Origin: Didymella arachidicola
Lineage: Eukaryota > Ascomycota > Dothideomycetes > Pleosporales > Didymellaceae
Assembly: GCA_016630955.3 (NCBI GenBank)
Contig: CM049988.1
Span: 1,736,001 to 1,800,000 of the forward strand
Direction of reading: 5' to 3'
DNA: 64,000 bases
Shown: piece by piece, positions 12,101 through 24,109 of the stretch
Position numbering within the stretch: the first letter of the stretch is position 1
Layout of the letters: the number at the start of each line of letters is the position of its first letter
Notes under the pieces: generated by a model
Database searches by the model: none
Told to the model about the DNA's origin: nothing
Seen by the model: only the letters and a program-made list of their open reading frames with translations
Made by a program: the position numbers and the translations under genes

Positions 12101-15100
12101 GCTACTGAGGTTGCCCTGTTATGCTCCAGTACTTTGGACGTCGACGTTGACTTCATCGACACTGTCCTCCAGCGACCCGCAGCGATCTTGGTACTGATTC
12201 AATGCTCAATGGTTGTACATGACAACCACGATTCTGTGCAGTCGGAGTCGGAGTTACTTTACAAAGCAATGCTTCAATCCTGGAGATCGCTTCTGTATCG
12301 CGTATTCCCTCGACTTCGCTATTACATCTTGCGAGACAGCTCAGACCTCCATGCAGCGGTGCTGGAGAACTGGGCGGACTTTCATCCGGCTGCCGGAACT
12401 AATTGGAACGTCCTGAGTGAGAAGCATGAACACTGGCTCTGCATCAAATCACGATCACTTTCAGTATATTTCGACTTGCTCACTGGTCGGCTGCTCGTGG
12501 ATGGTCTCCCGTTGGCTCGCCTGCCATCAGAGTTCATGCAGCATCATATGTACTTGCCTCTCTTTGGTAGGTCAATTCTTGCAGTTGCACCTACAGATCG
12601 ACCTGGCATGAGGTTTTCTGCCAAGTCGACCTATCAAGATTACAAGTTACATTTCGGCATGGGAGGTCTCGATATGTTTGTGGTGGCGATTAAAAACCAA
12701 TCTGTGTAATTCCCCTTGACATGATCACCTAGCTTGTGCTTACTGACATTTCGCAGGCTTGATCTCCTACCATCGGCCTCATTCAAAGACCGGCTGCCAA
12801 ATGCTTTCATTGAGAACTACGTTCATTGGTTCGACCACGATCGGAACGAGGTCATCTTTCGCGCCCACAAGAATCCCTGGTCGTCTACGAATTCGGAGTG
12901 GAAACTTGTACGTCGCGGCTCGGTGTGGCGCTTGGTGAAAGGCATCGATGTTCTTGTAAACATGGCCAGCCCCACAGCTCGCAGACTGTCGAAGATCTTC
13001 GAGCCGCTGGAATCCGTGCAACATACTCACATAACCATGGACCTCGCAACCATTGCGCTGAACATTCATCTTCCAAGATTGCAGATTGACTTCTCTCTTG
13101 AGCATTCGGATACTGAGCTACACTCCCGTCAATATCGTGGCATGGTCGTGGATCCTGATCAGGCCATTGGAACACTGGTCGGTCTAGCCAGCATATTGGT
13201 CCTGAAGTCTGCCAATGCTACCCATGATCGCGTGGTATTGATCCCAGTACCACGCAATTTTGACACAGGGGCGATCTCGCATGTCATGTCAGAAGGTCAA
13301 AAACACGTTACTGTCAGTGTCAACAAGAACGACATGCACAAAGTGTACGCATACTCACTTGACACGACGCTCGGTCGTATCATCGGAAACGGGGACATGC
13401 AACAAAGCCTGTTTCTTGCACTGCTACATGCACTCACAACACATTGCCTCCCAGACCCGTTGACTGGCCATACCGGTACAGAGTCATCTCTGAATATTCT
13501 TCGTTCTGCTGCAATACGCTCATTCGAGTTCCTTCCGGCAGACGTTGTCGATTTGCTACATCAGATAGCCGCTCTTTCACCGCTGAGACGATTCTATCCC
13601 GCGAATCTCAGGGAGATGCAGCAAGTCGACTGGGACTCCCAGTTACCTTCTCTATCGCAACATCCAGAGTTCCGAACCTGCTCGGAAGACATCGTTCGTC
13701 AGGCTCGTACCATGCAGCTCTTCTATCCCGACAACATGCCTGACACCGGCCGTTGGAAGTCATCAGAGTCCCATCTCGACGCACGAAATAAGATACGTTC
13801 TTCGACCTTCAGAATTTGTGGCTTCGGCGCAGAGAATTTCACATCGGGGAAAGACGTTTTACACAGGGCAAGAGATGGGCCAACGCATTCTAGTCGAGGT
13901 CAGTGTGCTTACATAGCTACTGCTCTGGTTGCGCGAGATCAGCCTGTGCTCCATTCTGCGATCCCCAATCTGAAAGGCAGACTGCTTCAGACACACTTCA
14001 AGACGGACTCGGTTCAGGGTGTCAGTCGGTCCTTCGACTTGAAGTCTCTTCGCTTTGATTCGGAGTGGCTTGGAAATTTGAGCGATACCCTCAAGGCCTT
14101 GTGGTGTGATATACATCGCTATCTGCCAGTTCCTTCGGCAAGCTGCAACAAGTACGACATTGCGGCATGGTTGTCGACCATGGCTTTCGCCGAATCAGCA
14201 GACATGAGCATAATTCAAGCTTTTACTGCATTCTACCGACTTCAGAACATGGCCACTCTGAAACCGCCTCCTGGAAACGCCTTCAATTTGTCTGAAGGCA
14301 GCACCTTCCAGAAACAAGAAGTCGAAGTCGTTGTTCGCAATGCACGCAAAAGCTTTGATGACTCTAGCGAGGCCAAACTTCCAAAGCAAGGATCAGAAAC
14401 CAACAAACAGCACATTGATCGGCTGTCAGCTCTGTTTCTGAACCGGTGCGATATCGCAGTGCGCTCTTTCGTCGCGGATCTCGAACGACAGTGGCCTGTC
14501 GCCAAACCTAGCGCACCTACTGCTACCGAAACTTATACACACATCGATGTATCGATGGCAATGCGCAAGATGACCGCGTTATTTGAGACATGGTATCGCA
14601 ATCGCCAATTCATGACATATCTTCAGCAAGTTTCTGCCTTGATCGGTCGTCAAGAAACCGCGACGGTGCAGGTGCCACGCCCCGTCTACAACTTCCCGTC
14701 AACGCAGCACAGCAACGGAGACACGAAGAGTATGTTTAGCATTGATTGCATTTTCGCGACGACTCCGCCTGCACTTTCACGCGAGCTATCGCATTGTGCT
14801 CCCGAGCATGCACTCTCACAACCATGTGAGCCCAAGCTCCCTATCAACGATCAGCAAGAATTCTCGCAGAGCAACCAGATGAGGAGGCGTCTCGAAGAGC
14901 TTTGTGCAAGCCTACTCACTATGGCGCAATCGAAGTGTGAAGTGGATTACGTCGAACAGCTACGTCGAAGCTGCGCTTTCCTGAAAGGTCTGCAGACATC
15001 GACTCACACTCGACCGAGCCTGTCGTCGGATGACAACCTTAAGACTCTCTTTGGTGGCTACCTCGAAGCCTGCAAGGAATATTTCGAGCGCTTGAACAGC

Positions 15101-18100
15101 ACGTTGATGGAAGTAGTATCGCGCGATGGCTCGTCAAGCAACGAGATTGGACTAGAGGTGCAGCATTCACCCCGCTTAGCTCCAACTTTCTGGCTGAGTC
15201 AATTGCATCGCGACCGCTTCAGCAAACTGCCATTCCCATGGAAAGCCGTCATGATTGAATATGGCTTGGCCGTAACGCAACTTCATCGAGCACAGAGGCT
15301 AGCTGCTGTCGCTAGCAAGCCTGCCGATCTACTGGAAGAGCTTAGCCACGTTGGTCACAGCAATTGGGATCCCTGGGATTTTCCTGAGACTCTATTATTG
15401 GAAGCAGAGAGCGGGATCATGATTCGCAGCGAGCAGGAGTTCATCGCTGCACACATACGCAATACCGAAGACGCCATGAACATTGTACTTCAGCTCCTGA
15501 TGGGTGGTGGCAAGAGCAGTGTCATAGTGCCAATGCTGGCAGCCTTTCTGGCAGACAAAGAGAAGTAAGTCTCGGAATCCCTCATTCATTACAACGTCTA
15601 ACTGGTGGATTACTAGGCTCGTGAGAATCATAGTCGCAAAGCCTCAGAGAAAGCAGATGCTGCAAATGTTGGTGTCTAAACTTGGCTACCTGCTGAACCG
15701 GCGCATCTATCATATGCCCTTCTCTCGCGCGTTACGTCCAAGCACAGAAGAAGCCGGTCTTCTTCGTAAGATGTATGAAGACTGCATACTGAACCGAGGT
15801 GTTCTACTCATTCAGCCAGAGCACATTCTCTCGTTCAAACTGATGGCCATCGAAGCCGCCCTCGCTGGTCAACCATGCGCAAAGTCGCTCCTCGATACCC
15901 AAAAGTTCTTCGAAGAGGTATCTCGCGACGTAGTTGACGAGTCAGACGAGAACTTTTCGGTCAAGTTTGAGCTTATTTACACTATGGGAACTCAGCGATC
16001 GATCGAGTTTGCACCAGAACGATGGCTAGTAATTCAGGCCATCGTCGGTCTCATTCCGCGCTTCGCAAGGCAAATCCGGGACGATTGGCCCCAATCCATT
16101 GAACTTCAACGAGATGAAAAGGGTCGCGTTCCAAGGATCAGGGTATTGAACACCGATGCAGCTGAAGCGCTCATGATGAAAGTTGCCGAGCACATCGTCG
16201 AATACGGCATCATTGGTCTTCCTACCAGCTCTCAGCCTCCCGAAGTACAAATTGCACTGTTACGATACATCACCGAGCCCGAACTCACTGCGAAAGAAAT
16301 CCAGGCGGTTGAAGATAGCAGTTTCTGGACAGAGTCTACCAAATCCCCCTTACTTCTGGTCCGAGGCCTTATCGCTGGTGGCGTTCTGCGTTTCGCACTG
16401 AGTACGAAGCGTTGGCGCGTCAATTTCGGCCTTGACGCCGCTCGAGTTCCTGAAACGCTACTTGCTGTGCCATTTCGGAGCAAGGATTGTCCCAGCCCAC
16501 GCAGCGAGTTCTCGCATCCTGATGTCGTCATCCTTCTGTCGCTGCTATCTTATTACTATGGTGGCCTTACGGACGAGCAGCTCTTCGACAGCTTCGCTCA
16601 CCTACAGAAGTCAGATCAAGCAGACATACATTACAACGAGTGGGTTGATACGGCTTCTCCTGCGTTACCAACATCATTCCGCCAACTATCTGGCGTGTCA
16701 CTCAAGGACCACCGCCAATGCATAGTCGAAGTCTTCCCTGGTCTGCGCTATTCTAGAAAGGCGATTGATTATTACCTTTCATTTCTGGTCTTCCCTAAGG
16801 CTATGAAAGAATTCCCTCAGAAGTTAAGCGCCTCTGGCTGGGACATCGGAGAGATCAAGGCACACCCAGTGACCGGCTTCTCCGGGACGAACGACACGCT
16901 GAATCTTCTACCATTGACGGTCAAGCATCTTGATCTCCCCAGCCAGAGTCACACTAATGCTCTCGTTCTTCAGTATTTACTCCAAGAGGAAACATCAGTT
17001 GAGGCGCTGCCTCCGCGAAGTGGCGTTTCCGATGCCCAACATCTCCTCTCAGTTGTCATCCGAATGCAGCCTGAAGTGAGAGTCATCCTTGACTGTGGCG
17101 CCTCCATCCTGGAGCAGAATAACCAACAAGTTGCAGAAACATGGTTGGACATGTGCAACGAGAGCATCCAAGCTGTCGTCTTCTTTGCTGATGAAGAGCT
17201 TTCTGTCCTGGATCGCGCGGGACGCACTGAGTCTTTACAGACGTCTCCATTCGCCAAGCAACTCGACGTTTGTCTAGCTTATCTTGATGAGGCTCATACT
17301 AGAGGAACGGACCTCAAGCTTCCTCGCAACTACAGAGCTGCTGTTACATTGGGACAAGGTCTAGTGAAAGACAAGCTCACACAAGGTAACTTCCCACACT
17401 AGACGTCGCAATCGTTGCTAACATTAATCAGGCTGCATGCGCATGAGGAAGCTCGGTGTTGGCCAGTCTGTCGCTTTCATCGTGCCCGAGGAAATATCCA
17501 CAAAAATACGCGAGCGAACCGGCAAGCCCTCGAATACGCCCATCGAGGTCAGCGATATTCTCTGTTGGTCGATCGGCGAGACTTGGCAGGATCTGAAGAG
17601 AAGCATGCCGCTCTGGGCTGTGCAAGGAGAGAGATCCGAACGCAACAAGAATCGTCTATACGGCGCCGCGACGTCCGTCGCCCAAGCAGAAGCTTTCTTG
17701 GAAGATGAGGCACAGTCTCTGGACGCACGCTACAGGCCACGCACGCAAGATACTGTTGGCATGGAGATGCTCAAGGGCTGGAGCTTGGAGAATTCAAACA
17801 TCTCCAAGATCGTCCAACGCTGCCAGGAGTTTGAGGCTATGGGTTTCGGCGCTGCGACTCTCAGTGAGGAGCAAGAACGTGAACTCGCGCCCGAGATAGA
17901 GGAAGAGCGGCAAATTGAGCGCCCTGCGCGCCTGGATGCCGAACGCCACCTCATTCATCCAGATGTCCGGAAGTTGGCGCTTACAGGTCGGCTACCAGTG
18001 AACTCTCAAGCTTTCCGCCCAGCATTTCAGGCCTTGAGCACGACAAGCGCGGCGAGACTGTTCGCCCTTGATCAGTTTCCAACCAATCTACTCGTCACTA

Positions 18101-18735
18101 CAGACTTCATTCGCACGGTCAAACCACCCACCGGCTCGACGCAAGCCTCTTTCGTCTCCGACTCCTACCAGAGGCCTGTGCAGTTCATACTTTCTGTACG
18201 CGAGCACAAGTCTTGTACGATTCAGAATCTTGTCATAATCAGCCCAGTAGAGGCCAATGAGCTGCTCGAAAATATCCGCAAAGATGCCAAGGTCACTTTG
18301 CACATGTTCGCGCCGCGAGCCAACTCCAATTTCGCACCACTAGACAAGCTTGAGCTGTACAATGTCGGTCGCGCCTTCTCACCCGAGCAGGTTCCTCGCA
18401 GTCTCACAGTCCAGCTGAACCTCTTCACTGGCGGCCTCTATCTCCGAGGCGTCGACGAGTACACGGAGCTGTGCGATTTTTTGGGACTGTTGCGCGCAAA
18501 GCCAGTCCAAGGTCAACTGGTCCACGCTGATGGCTTCATCGACCCGCCAACCGGAAGGTGGGGCCTCAAGTCGTCGCCAGTGCTCTTCCTGCGCACGTTC
18601 TTGATGAAGATTCGGCGGCAAGGCCAAGGTGTCGAGAAGACACATGTTGGGAAGATTCTCAATGGCGTGAGGTTGGAAGAGGCGGACTTGGAGGCGGACA
18701 CCGAAATGTCGGCTAACTTGTGTTGCACGGTCTAG
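9149..18735 (+). CDS. giant DUF6606/DUF3638/DUF3645 P-loop protein (annotated in other fungi as ubiquitinyl-hydrolase-like)
   Basis: Four exons: 9149-12705, 12757-15564, 15617-17385, 17432-18735; introns of 51, 52 and 46 bp with GTAATT, GTAAGT and GTAACT donors and CTAAC- or CTGAC-type branch sites. The spliced frame is 3145 residues and intact. The start gives the DUF6606-type opening YLINHVVLPPKLPQ. A Cys/His cluster (CNHYHGY...CTRCACR) lies near 614-644. A Walker A loop LLMGGGKSS lies near 2099-2107, and DEAHTRGTDLKLP near 2679 acts like a helicase motif II, followed across intron 3 by QGCMRMRKLG. This DUF3638-DUF3645 arrangement is conserved in fungal proteins of about 3000 residues whose function is largely unknown; the 'ubiquitinyl hydrolase' label comes from database naming. 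The motifs suggest a superfamily-2-like ATPase. Biological role not assigned. Confidence 0.93.
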
Positions 18736-19652
18736 AACTTCAGAGCAATCTTGGTAGAGGGAAGATGCACGAGCACGGGGAGGAATTGGAAGGAAATGCG
18801 AGAGACGGAACATGGCGTGAGTTGGCTTGTTGTTCTGGGAACTGGATGCTTCTTCAACCATTAGTCGGAGTAGACATTACGCTTCGCGTTTGTCATAGCC
18901 AGGCCTCGCAGGTGTAGGTATAGAGGTGTTACGAAACGTGTGTTCCATTGTCTTGGTTCATCATCAAGTGGTAAAGTGTATACAACAAACAGATAGGTGT
19001 TACTTTCTTATTGAAAAGATGGAACCACACCACATATTTAGTCAACGCCGTCGACTGACATGCCATCGATTCATTCCGCTCGCTCATGCTCCCCTACGAC
19101 AAGCATTTCTCGTACCGTGACCCAGTCGTGTGGCTGGTCTCGCGCTACGATGGCAGTCATCCCATCGCATCCCCCAAACGCTAGACCTCAGACCCACGAT
19201 ATGGGCGGCGCTTTCTCCGCATATGCAGCCCAGTAGCAAGCGTGATGAGCGTCGCAGCTACGCCAACACACCAACCGGGATCTTTAGCTTGATTTCAGGC
19301 AGGGCTTGTCGGTGCGGGGGTTGGGGTTGGAGTGGAAAGGAAGAATGTGGGATTCGATGGCTGGGAGGGGATGGATGGGAGTGTCAGCGGATGGATGCGG
19401 GGCGTGCTGGATGGCATTGGCGAGGGGGGAAGGCTCAAGCGTGAATATTTGGGAGATCTCGGCGGACTGGGGCTTTAGTGCGAAGAGGGGGTAATAGCAG
19501 AGGTAAAGATGTTTTACACAGCGTCGTCAAAAAGGACAAGTCTTATCCTACTCATCTTCATGAACTCGACATGATGATATATTAAACATACCAACATAAC
19601 CCCACCCTACACGCCCAACGCCTCACCCAAGAAATCCTCACTATATACACCA
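18736..19652. other. intergenic between convergent genes
   Basis: 3' flanks of the DUF3638 gene (ends 18735) and of the DUF3712 gene (ends 19653 on the minus strand). Small open frames only; nothing recognised. Confidence 0.45.
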
Positions 19653-22420
19653 TCACAGCCGGACGTTCGCCCCAATCTTCCCGCCCTTGTACCAAATCAT
19701 CTCGCGCCACTCTCCAATGCGCACCCCCACAATCGCAAACGCATTGAGCTTGAGCTGCCCGCCCAGGGCCTTTTTAATAGCCTCGTATCCCAAGCTGCCA
19801 AAGCTCCAGTCGACCGGCAGCCGCGGGCTCTCGCTCAGACCCGGGGGCACTGCGAAGGGCAGGTCGTAGAGGATCTTGCCGGCCTCGTGGCCTTCGTAGA
19901 AGGCGGTGGCGTTGAGGGAGGTGAGGTACATGGTTGTGGATTTAAAGGGGGAGAAGAGGGTGAAGAGGGCGGTGGAGGAGAGGATGTGCATGGTTGCGGA
20001 GCGGATGAAGTGCTGTTTGCCGTCGCTGGGCGGGGCATCGGGGTCGGAGTCTGGGTCGTCGGTGGACATGTGTGGCGCGGGGACGGTGATGGGGAATTGG
20101 CTGAGCAGGTTGCCGAGCGCGGGCTGGCTGGGGATGGTGCCGTTGTGGGCTTGCATGGTTAGGGAGACGTTGAAGCCTGGTTGCGTTAGTGTGTGAAGGG
20201 GAATGCTGGGAGTGGAAGGTACCTGAGATGAATTGCGACAGCCACTCTGCGCCGACGGCTTTGCCCTTGGCGCCGCCGAAGTTGTATGGGTCCCATAAGA
20301 CGGTGACGACGGTGCCGGAGTTGTTGCCGGGGTGGACGGTGCTATTCTCGACTGTCGCTGAGCCGATGAGGGTATCGTTGACAAGGACGTTGATGTTGAA
20401 GTACGGAATCGTCGCGGTGTAATTTGTAGGGTTGGTAAAGTTGGACTTCATCTGGAGGGTGATGGAGGTGGGCGAAGTATCGACAATGGCCATGTCTCCG
20501 ACCTTTAGGTTTAGACGCTCCATCATGGAGGGCGTCTTGCCATCGCCGGTGCCATTGTGGTCTTTGCCGCCGCCAATCGCTGAACCAAAGACGTTAGCAA
20601 CTGCCGGGCAGGAAACGTAAGGATCACGAACTAGGTGACTAACGTTTGACAGGCACGGTACCCTTGGCGGGGATGCCTCGGATCGCAAGCTTGCCCATGG
20701 GGGTGTCGACGCCGACGCCGACAGTGGCCTCCATATCCATGTTGACTGGCTTTCCGCCAAAGATGAGGGCCTGAACAACCTCGCTGAACAAGTCATCGTC
20801 CTGGATCTCGATAGGGGCCTTCTCGATCTCAGACTGGACAAGCAGGGAAGGACCGACCTGACCATGGCCTTCGATTCTGGTCGAGTTGGCGTGCTGCCAC
20901 TTGTCGAGCTTCATCTTGCCGAGCAGCTTCTTCTTGTAAAAGATGTCAGCATCCGCTTTGATTTGGTTGACATGCAAGGCAAAGTTCATCTCGTTCGGCA
21001 GACCGATGTCGACCTTGACGGTTGCGGAGATGGAGGGGTTGGACTCGGGGGTGCCGGGCTCAGCCCAGGGACTTGGCAGGGAGAAGTGCATGTTGGCCAT
21101 GGAGAAGTTTTTGATCATGTTGCCCATCTCCTTGCCAGCAAAGGGTACGGGGACTGTGATGTCTTTTAACAAATCGCGGGCCCAGTCTGGGGTGGCGGGG
21201 TCAGGGAATCTGCAGCAGTTGATGTAGATGGTAGCATCGTCGCCCTTCATGTAGTCGCCGATGAAGGCGTCGAGAGGCGACTTTGCTGAGTTGGGGCAGA
21301 CCTGAGTCAATGGGTCTGCGAGCGTCTCGACGTTGCCGGTGACGTTGACGTTGATGTCCGTCTTGGGCCTGATGTGCAGCTCAGGGGTCTCGGCGGTGCC
21401 CACCTTGAGATGCTTGTCAGCGGGCGAGCAGCCATCGATCAAGACGTCGACAGCGACGGGAGGAACATCGAGCGAGACGGGGGGGAAGGTGTTCTTGACC
21501 ACAATCGAGGCATCTGCGCCCAGACCCTTCCGCCCGTGATCAGCTTCCCTGAGGTTCAGCTTGGTGATGTTGTACTTGGGCAGAGCAGGGACGTCGCCGC
21601 TGTGGAAGACCATGGAGTGCTCGACAATCTGCTTGCCGAGCTTGATGATGCCGGAGCGGACGGGCACTTCAGCCTTGGCGCGGAGGCGGATCTGGCGCAG
21701 TTGTCCGTCGAGGTAGTCGTGGGCCAGGCTGCGGATGCCCTCGGTCGAGCCGGGCTCTACGACGGCTACGAAGGACAGATGGGTGGTATGGCCGTTCCTG
21801 ATGTTGACTTTGATGCCAGGGATGCTCGCTGCGCCGAGCAGCGCATCGCCGTACTCGGGCAGGTAGACGTCGGCGTGCATTGGGCCCGTCTCGGCCTCTC
21901 TGGCGAACCAGGTGCCGAAGCGGCCGATGGTGCGCACGCTCTGCTTCGCCACCTTGGAGGCGTCCATGGAGAAGTCGCCCTCGATGTGCAGGCGGGCGCC
22001 GTGGTCGGTCAGGCCGTCGAGGGCCAGCTTGGTGGGCTTGAAGTCGGCGGCCTGCATGGCGTACTCCTCGATGCCCTCGCTGGCCAGGAAGCCGAGCATG
22101 ATGGCTATGGCGAGCAGACACAGCAGCACCAGGGCCAGGATGCTGGGCCATCTGCGCTTCCACAAGGGTGGCTTGGAGTGGCCGCTGGCCGAGGATGCGC
22201 TGAGCGAGCGCAGCAGGCGGGCCTGGGCGGGCGAGCGGTCGGCGTCGGGGTCGGCGTCGCCATGGTCGCTGCGGTCGTCGTCGAGCAGCAGCGGGGTCTG
22301 CTCGGTGGTGCGGCTCGAGGCGTGGCTCTGGCGCGAGGGCGAGGAGCGGGTCGACTTCTGGGAGGTCGGGCGCGAGCTGGGCGTGCGGGTCGACCCCCAC
22401 GGGCCGTCGGGCGTGTCCAT
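19653..22420 (-). CDS. DUF3712 / Tag1-like single-pass membrane protein
   Basis: Three exons on the minus strand: 22420-20644, 20579-20223, 20176-19653; introns of 64 bp (GTTAGT) and 46 bp (GTACCT). The product is 885 residues. The first ~115 residues are Ser/Arg-rich and cytosol-like (includes TEQTPLLLDDD), then one transmembrane helix at about 129-150 (ILALVLLCLLAIAIMLGFLA), and the remainder is a long domain of repeated beta-rich LEA-like units with several N-glycosylation sequons (NFTN, NYTA, NSTV). This matches fungal DUF3712-domain proteins, which are vacuolar or endomembrane proteins with an inner cytosolic tail. I chose the ATG at 22420 rather than one 55 codons upstream because the upstream extension is Arg-rich, unlike the family, and runs toward the divergent promoter. 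Its neighbour is the divergent OTC gene. Confidence 0.85.
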
Positions 22421-22800
22421 GGCGGTGATGTGTGGGTGGGTGAGTGTGGGGAGAGCGATGCGCGGACGAGGCGGGCGACGGAGGCTCAGGCACACATGGC
22501 CGGGGAGAGGCAGGACGTCGCGATGCCTGCCGGCCAAGGCAGTCTTGACGTGTGCGCGCCGTCTCAGCCACGCGGGCGCTGCCAATCAGTGGCGGGCTTA
22601 TCGCTGACGCAGCGCAGTCCGGGGTAGCGCGAACCGACAGCGATAGCGGCGAGGCGCGACCCCACCCAGAAAACCCCCGGCGCAGTGTCACGGTCAGGGC
22701 GCCTGGCTATGACTGTTGCGACGCTGCGGCCCCGTCTTTGAATATTCTATATAAGGCTCCCCTCGCTCGCCTGAAGCTGCAGCACACCAATTGGCCCGCC
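22421..22800. promoter_or_regulatory. divergent promoter region, DUF3712 gene / OTC gene
   Basis: 380 bp between two divergent ATGs. GC-rich on the left; a clear TATA box lies on the OTC side. I looked for the general amino-acid-control element TGACTCA on both strands and did not see an exact copy. Confidence 0.6.
22748..22755 (+). promoter_or_regulatory. TATA box of the OTC gene
   Basis: tatataag, 46-53 bp upstream of the ATG at 22801. The spacing leaves only a short 5' leader. Confidence 0.7.
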
Positions 22801-23968
22801 ATGCTCGCCCTCCGCTCTGCCCACACGGCTGCGCGCGCCGCACAGCAGCTCCCGTCTCGCAGCGCCCGCAGCGCCCGCAGCTACAGCCTCTCGAGCTACA
22901 TCCCCTCGAGCAGCACGCAGACGTCGCCCTTTGCGCCGCGCCATCTGCTGTCCATTGCCGACCTGACCCCCGCCGAGCTGACGACGCTCGTCCGCAATGC
23001 CGACGCCCACAAGCAGAGCATCAAGTCGACGCGCGAGGTGCCCCAGAGCCTGCGCCAGTCGCTCGCCGGCCGCACCGTCGCCATGACCTTTAGCAAGCGC
23101 AGCACCCGCACCCGCGTGTCGACCGAGGGCGCCATTGCCGCCCTGGGCGCGTCGCCCATGTTCCTGGGCAAGGACGACATCCAGCTGGGGGTGCGCTCTG
23201 CTTCTCTACCCAGGTATTCCCACACTCCCGCTGACTGACCAGGTCAACGAGTCCCTCTACGACACCTCCCTCGTCCTCTCCTCCATGACCGCCGCCATCG
23301 TCGCCCGCGTCGGCCCCCACAGCGACGTCGCAACCCTCGCCAAGCACTCGGCCGTCCCCGTCATCAACGCCCTGTCCGACGCCTACCACCCCATGCAGAT
23401 CATCGCCGACCTGCTGACCATTTCCGAGTCGCACCCGAGCACCTCGTCCACCTCGCTGGGCCTCGAGGGCCTCAAGGTCGCCTGGATCGGCGACGCGAAC
23501 AACGTCCTCTTCGACCTGGCCATCGGCTGCGTCAAGCTGGGCATCGACATCAGCGTCGCCACCCCCAAGGGCTACGAGATCCCCTCCGCCATGCGCGACG
23601 TCATCTCTCACGCTGCCCAGAAGAGCCCGCGCGCCGGCCAGCTCACCGAGACCACCGTCCCCGAGCACGCGGCCAAGAACGCCGACATCCTCGTCACAGA
23701 CACCTGGGTGTCCATGGGCCAGGAGGAAGAGTCCGCCAAGCGCCTCAAGGCCTTCGAGGGCTTCCAGATCACCTCGGACCTGGCCAAGCGCGCGGGCGCC
23801 AACGACAAGTGGGAGTTTATGCACTGCCTGCCGCGCCACCCAGAGGAGGTCAGCGACGAGGTTTTTTATGGGCCGCGCTCTGTCGTCTTCCGCGAGGCCG
23901 AGAACAGGCTCTGGTCTGCGCTGTCGGTCCTCGAGGCCTTTGTTGTGAACAAGGGGAAGATTCAGTGA
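22801..23968 (+). CDS. ARG3: ornithine carbamoyltransferase, mitochondrial
   Basis: Two exons, 22801-23190 and 23243-23968, with a 52-bp intron (GTGCGC donor, CTGAC branch, CAG acceptor); 371 residues, normal for fungi (argB in Aspergillus). It catalyses carbamoyl phosphate + ornithine to citrulline in arginine biosynthesis. The N-terminus is Arg/Ser/Ala-rich without acidic residues, a mitochondrial presequence. The carbamoyl-phosphate loop SKRSTRTRVS has S101-T102-R103-T104-R105. The hinge YHPMQ is present. The ornithine loop DTWVSMG is at about 283-289, and the catalytic-cysteine motif HCLPRH has C325. All active-site motifs are intact. The ATG chosen is the first in frame after the TATA box. 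Transcribed away from the DUF3712 gene and convergent with AFG1. Confidence 0.97.
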
Positions 23969-24030
23969 CTAGATCCGTGGTTCGAGTAGTCTGTTATCAA
24001 AAATCCCATCACATCAGGAGCATCACCAAA

Positions 24031-24108
24031 GATATACAACACATACATATCTACAACACATGCATATCTACAACACATGCATATCTACAACACATGCATA
24101 TCTACAAC
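24031..24108 (+). repeat. 17-bp minisatellite between OTC and AFG1
   Basis: Unit atatctacaacacatgc at 24047-24063, 24064-24080 and 24081-24097, a partial copy to 24108, and a degenerate copy at 24031-24046. It lies between the convergent 3' ends and stops 2 bp short of the AFG1 stop codon. Confidence 0.9.
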
Positions 24109-24109
24109 G

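Noticed and set aside
21374..22627. 417-codon plus-strand frame
   Set aside because: Antisense shadow of the GC-rich DUF3712 exon; no family resemblance.
24031..24108. Repeat array as CRISPR-like
   Set aside because: Contiguous 17-bp units without spacers in a eukaryotic genome.
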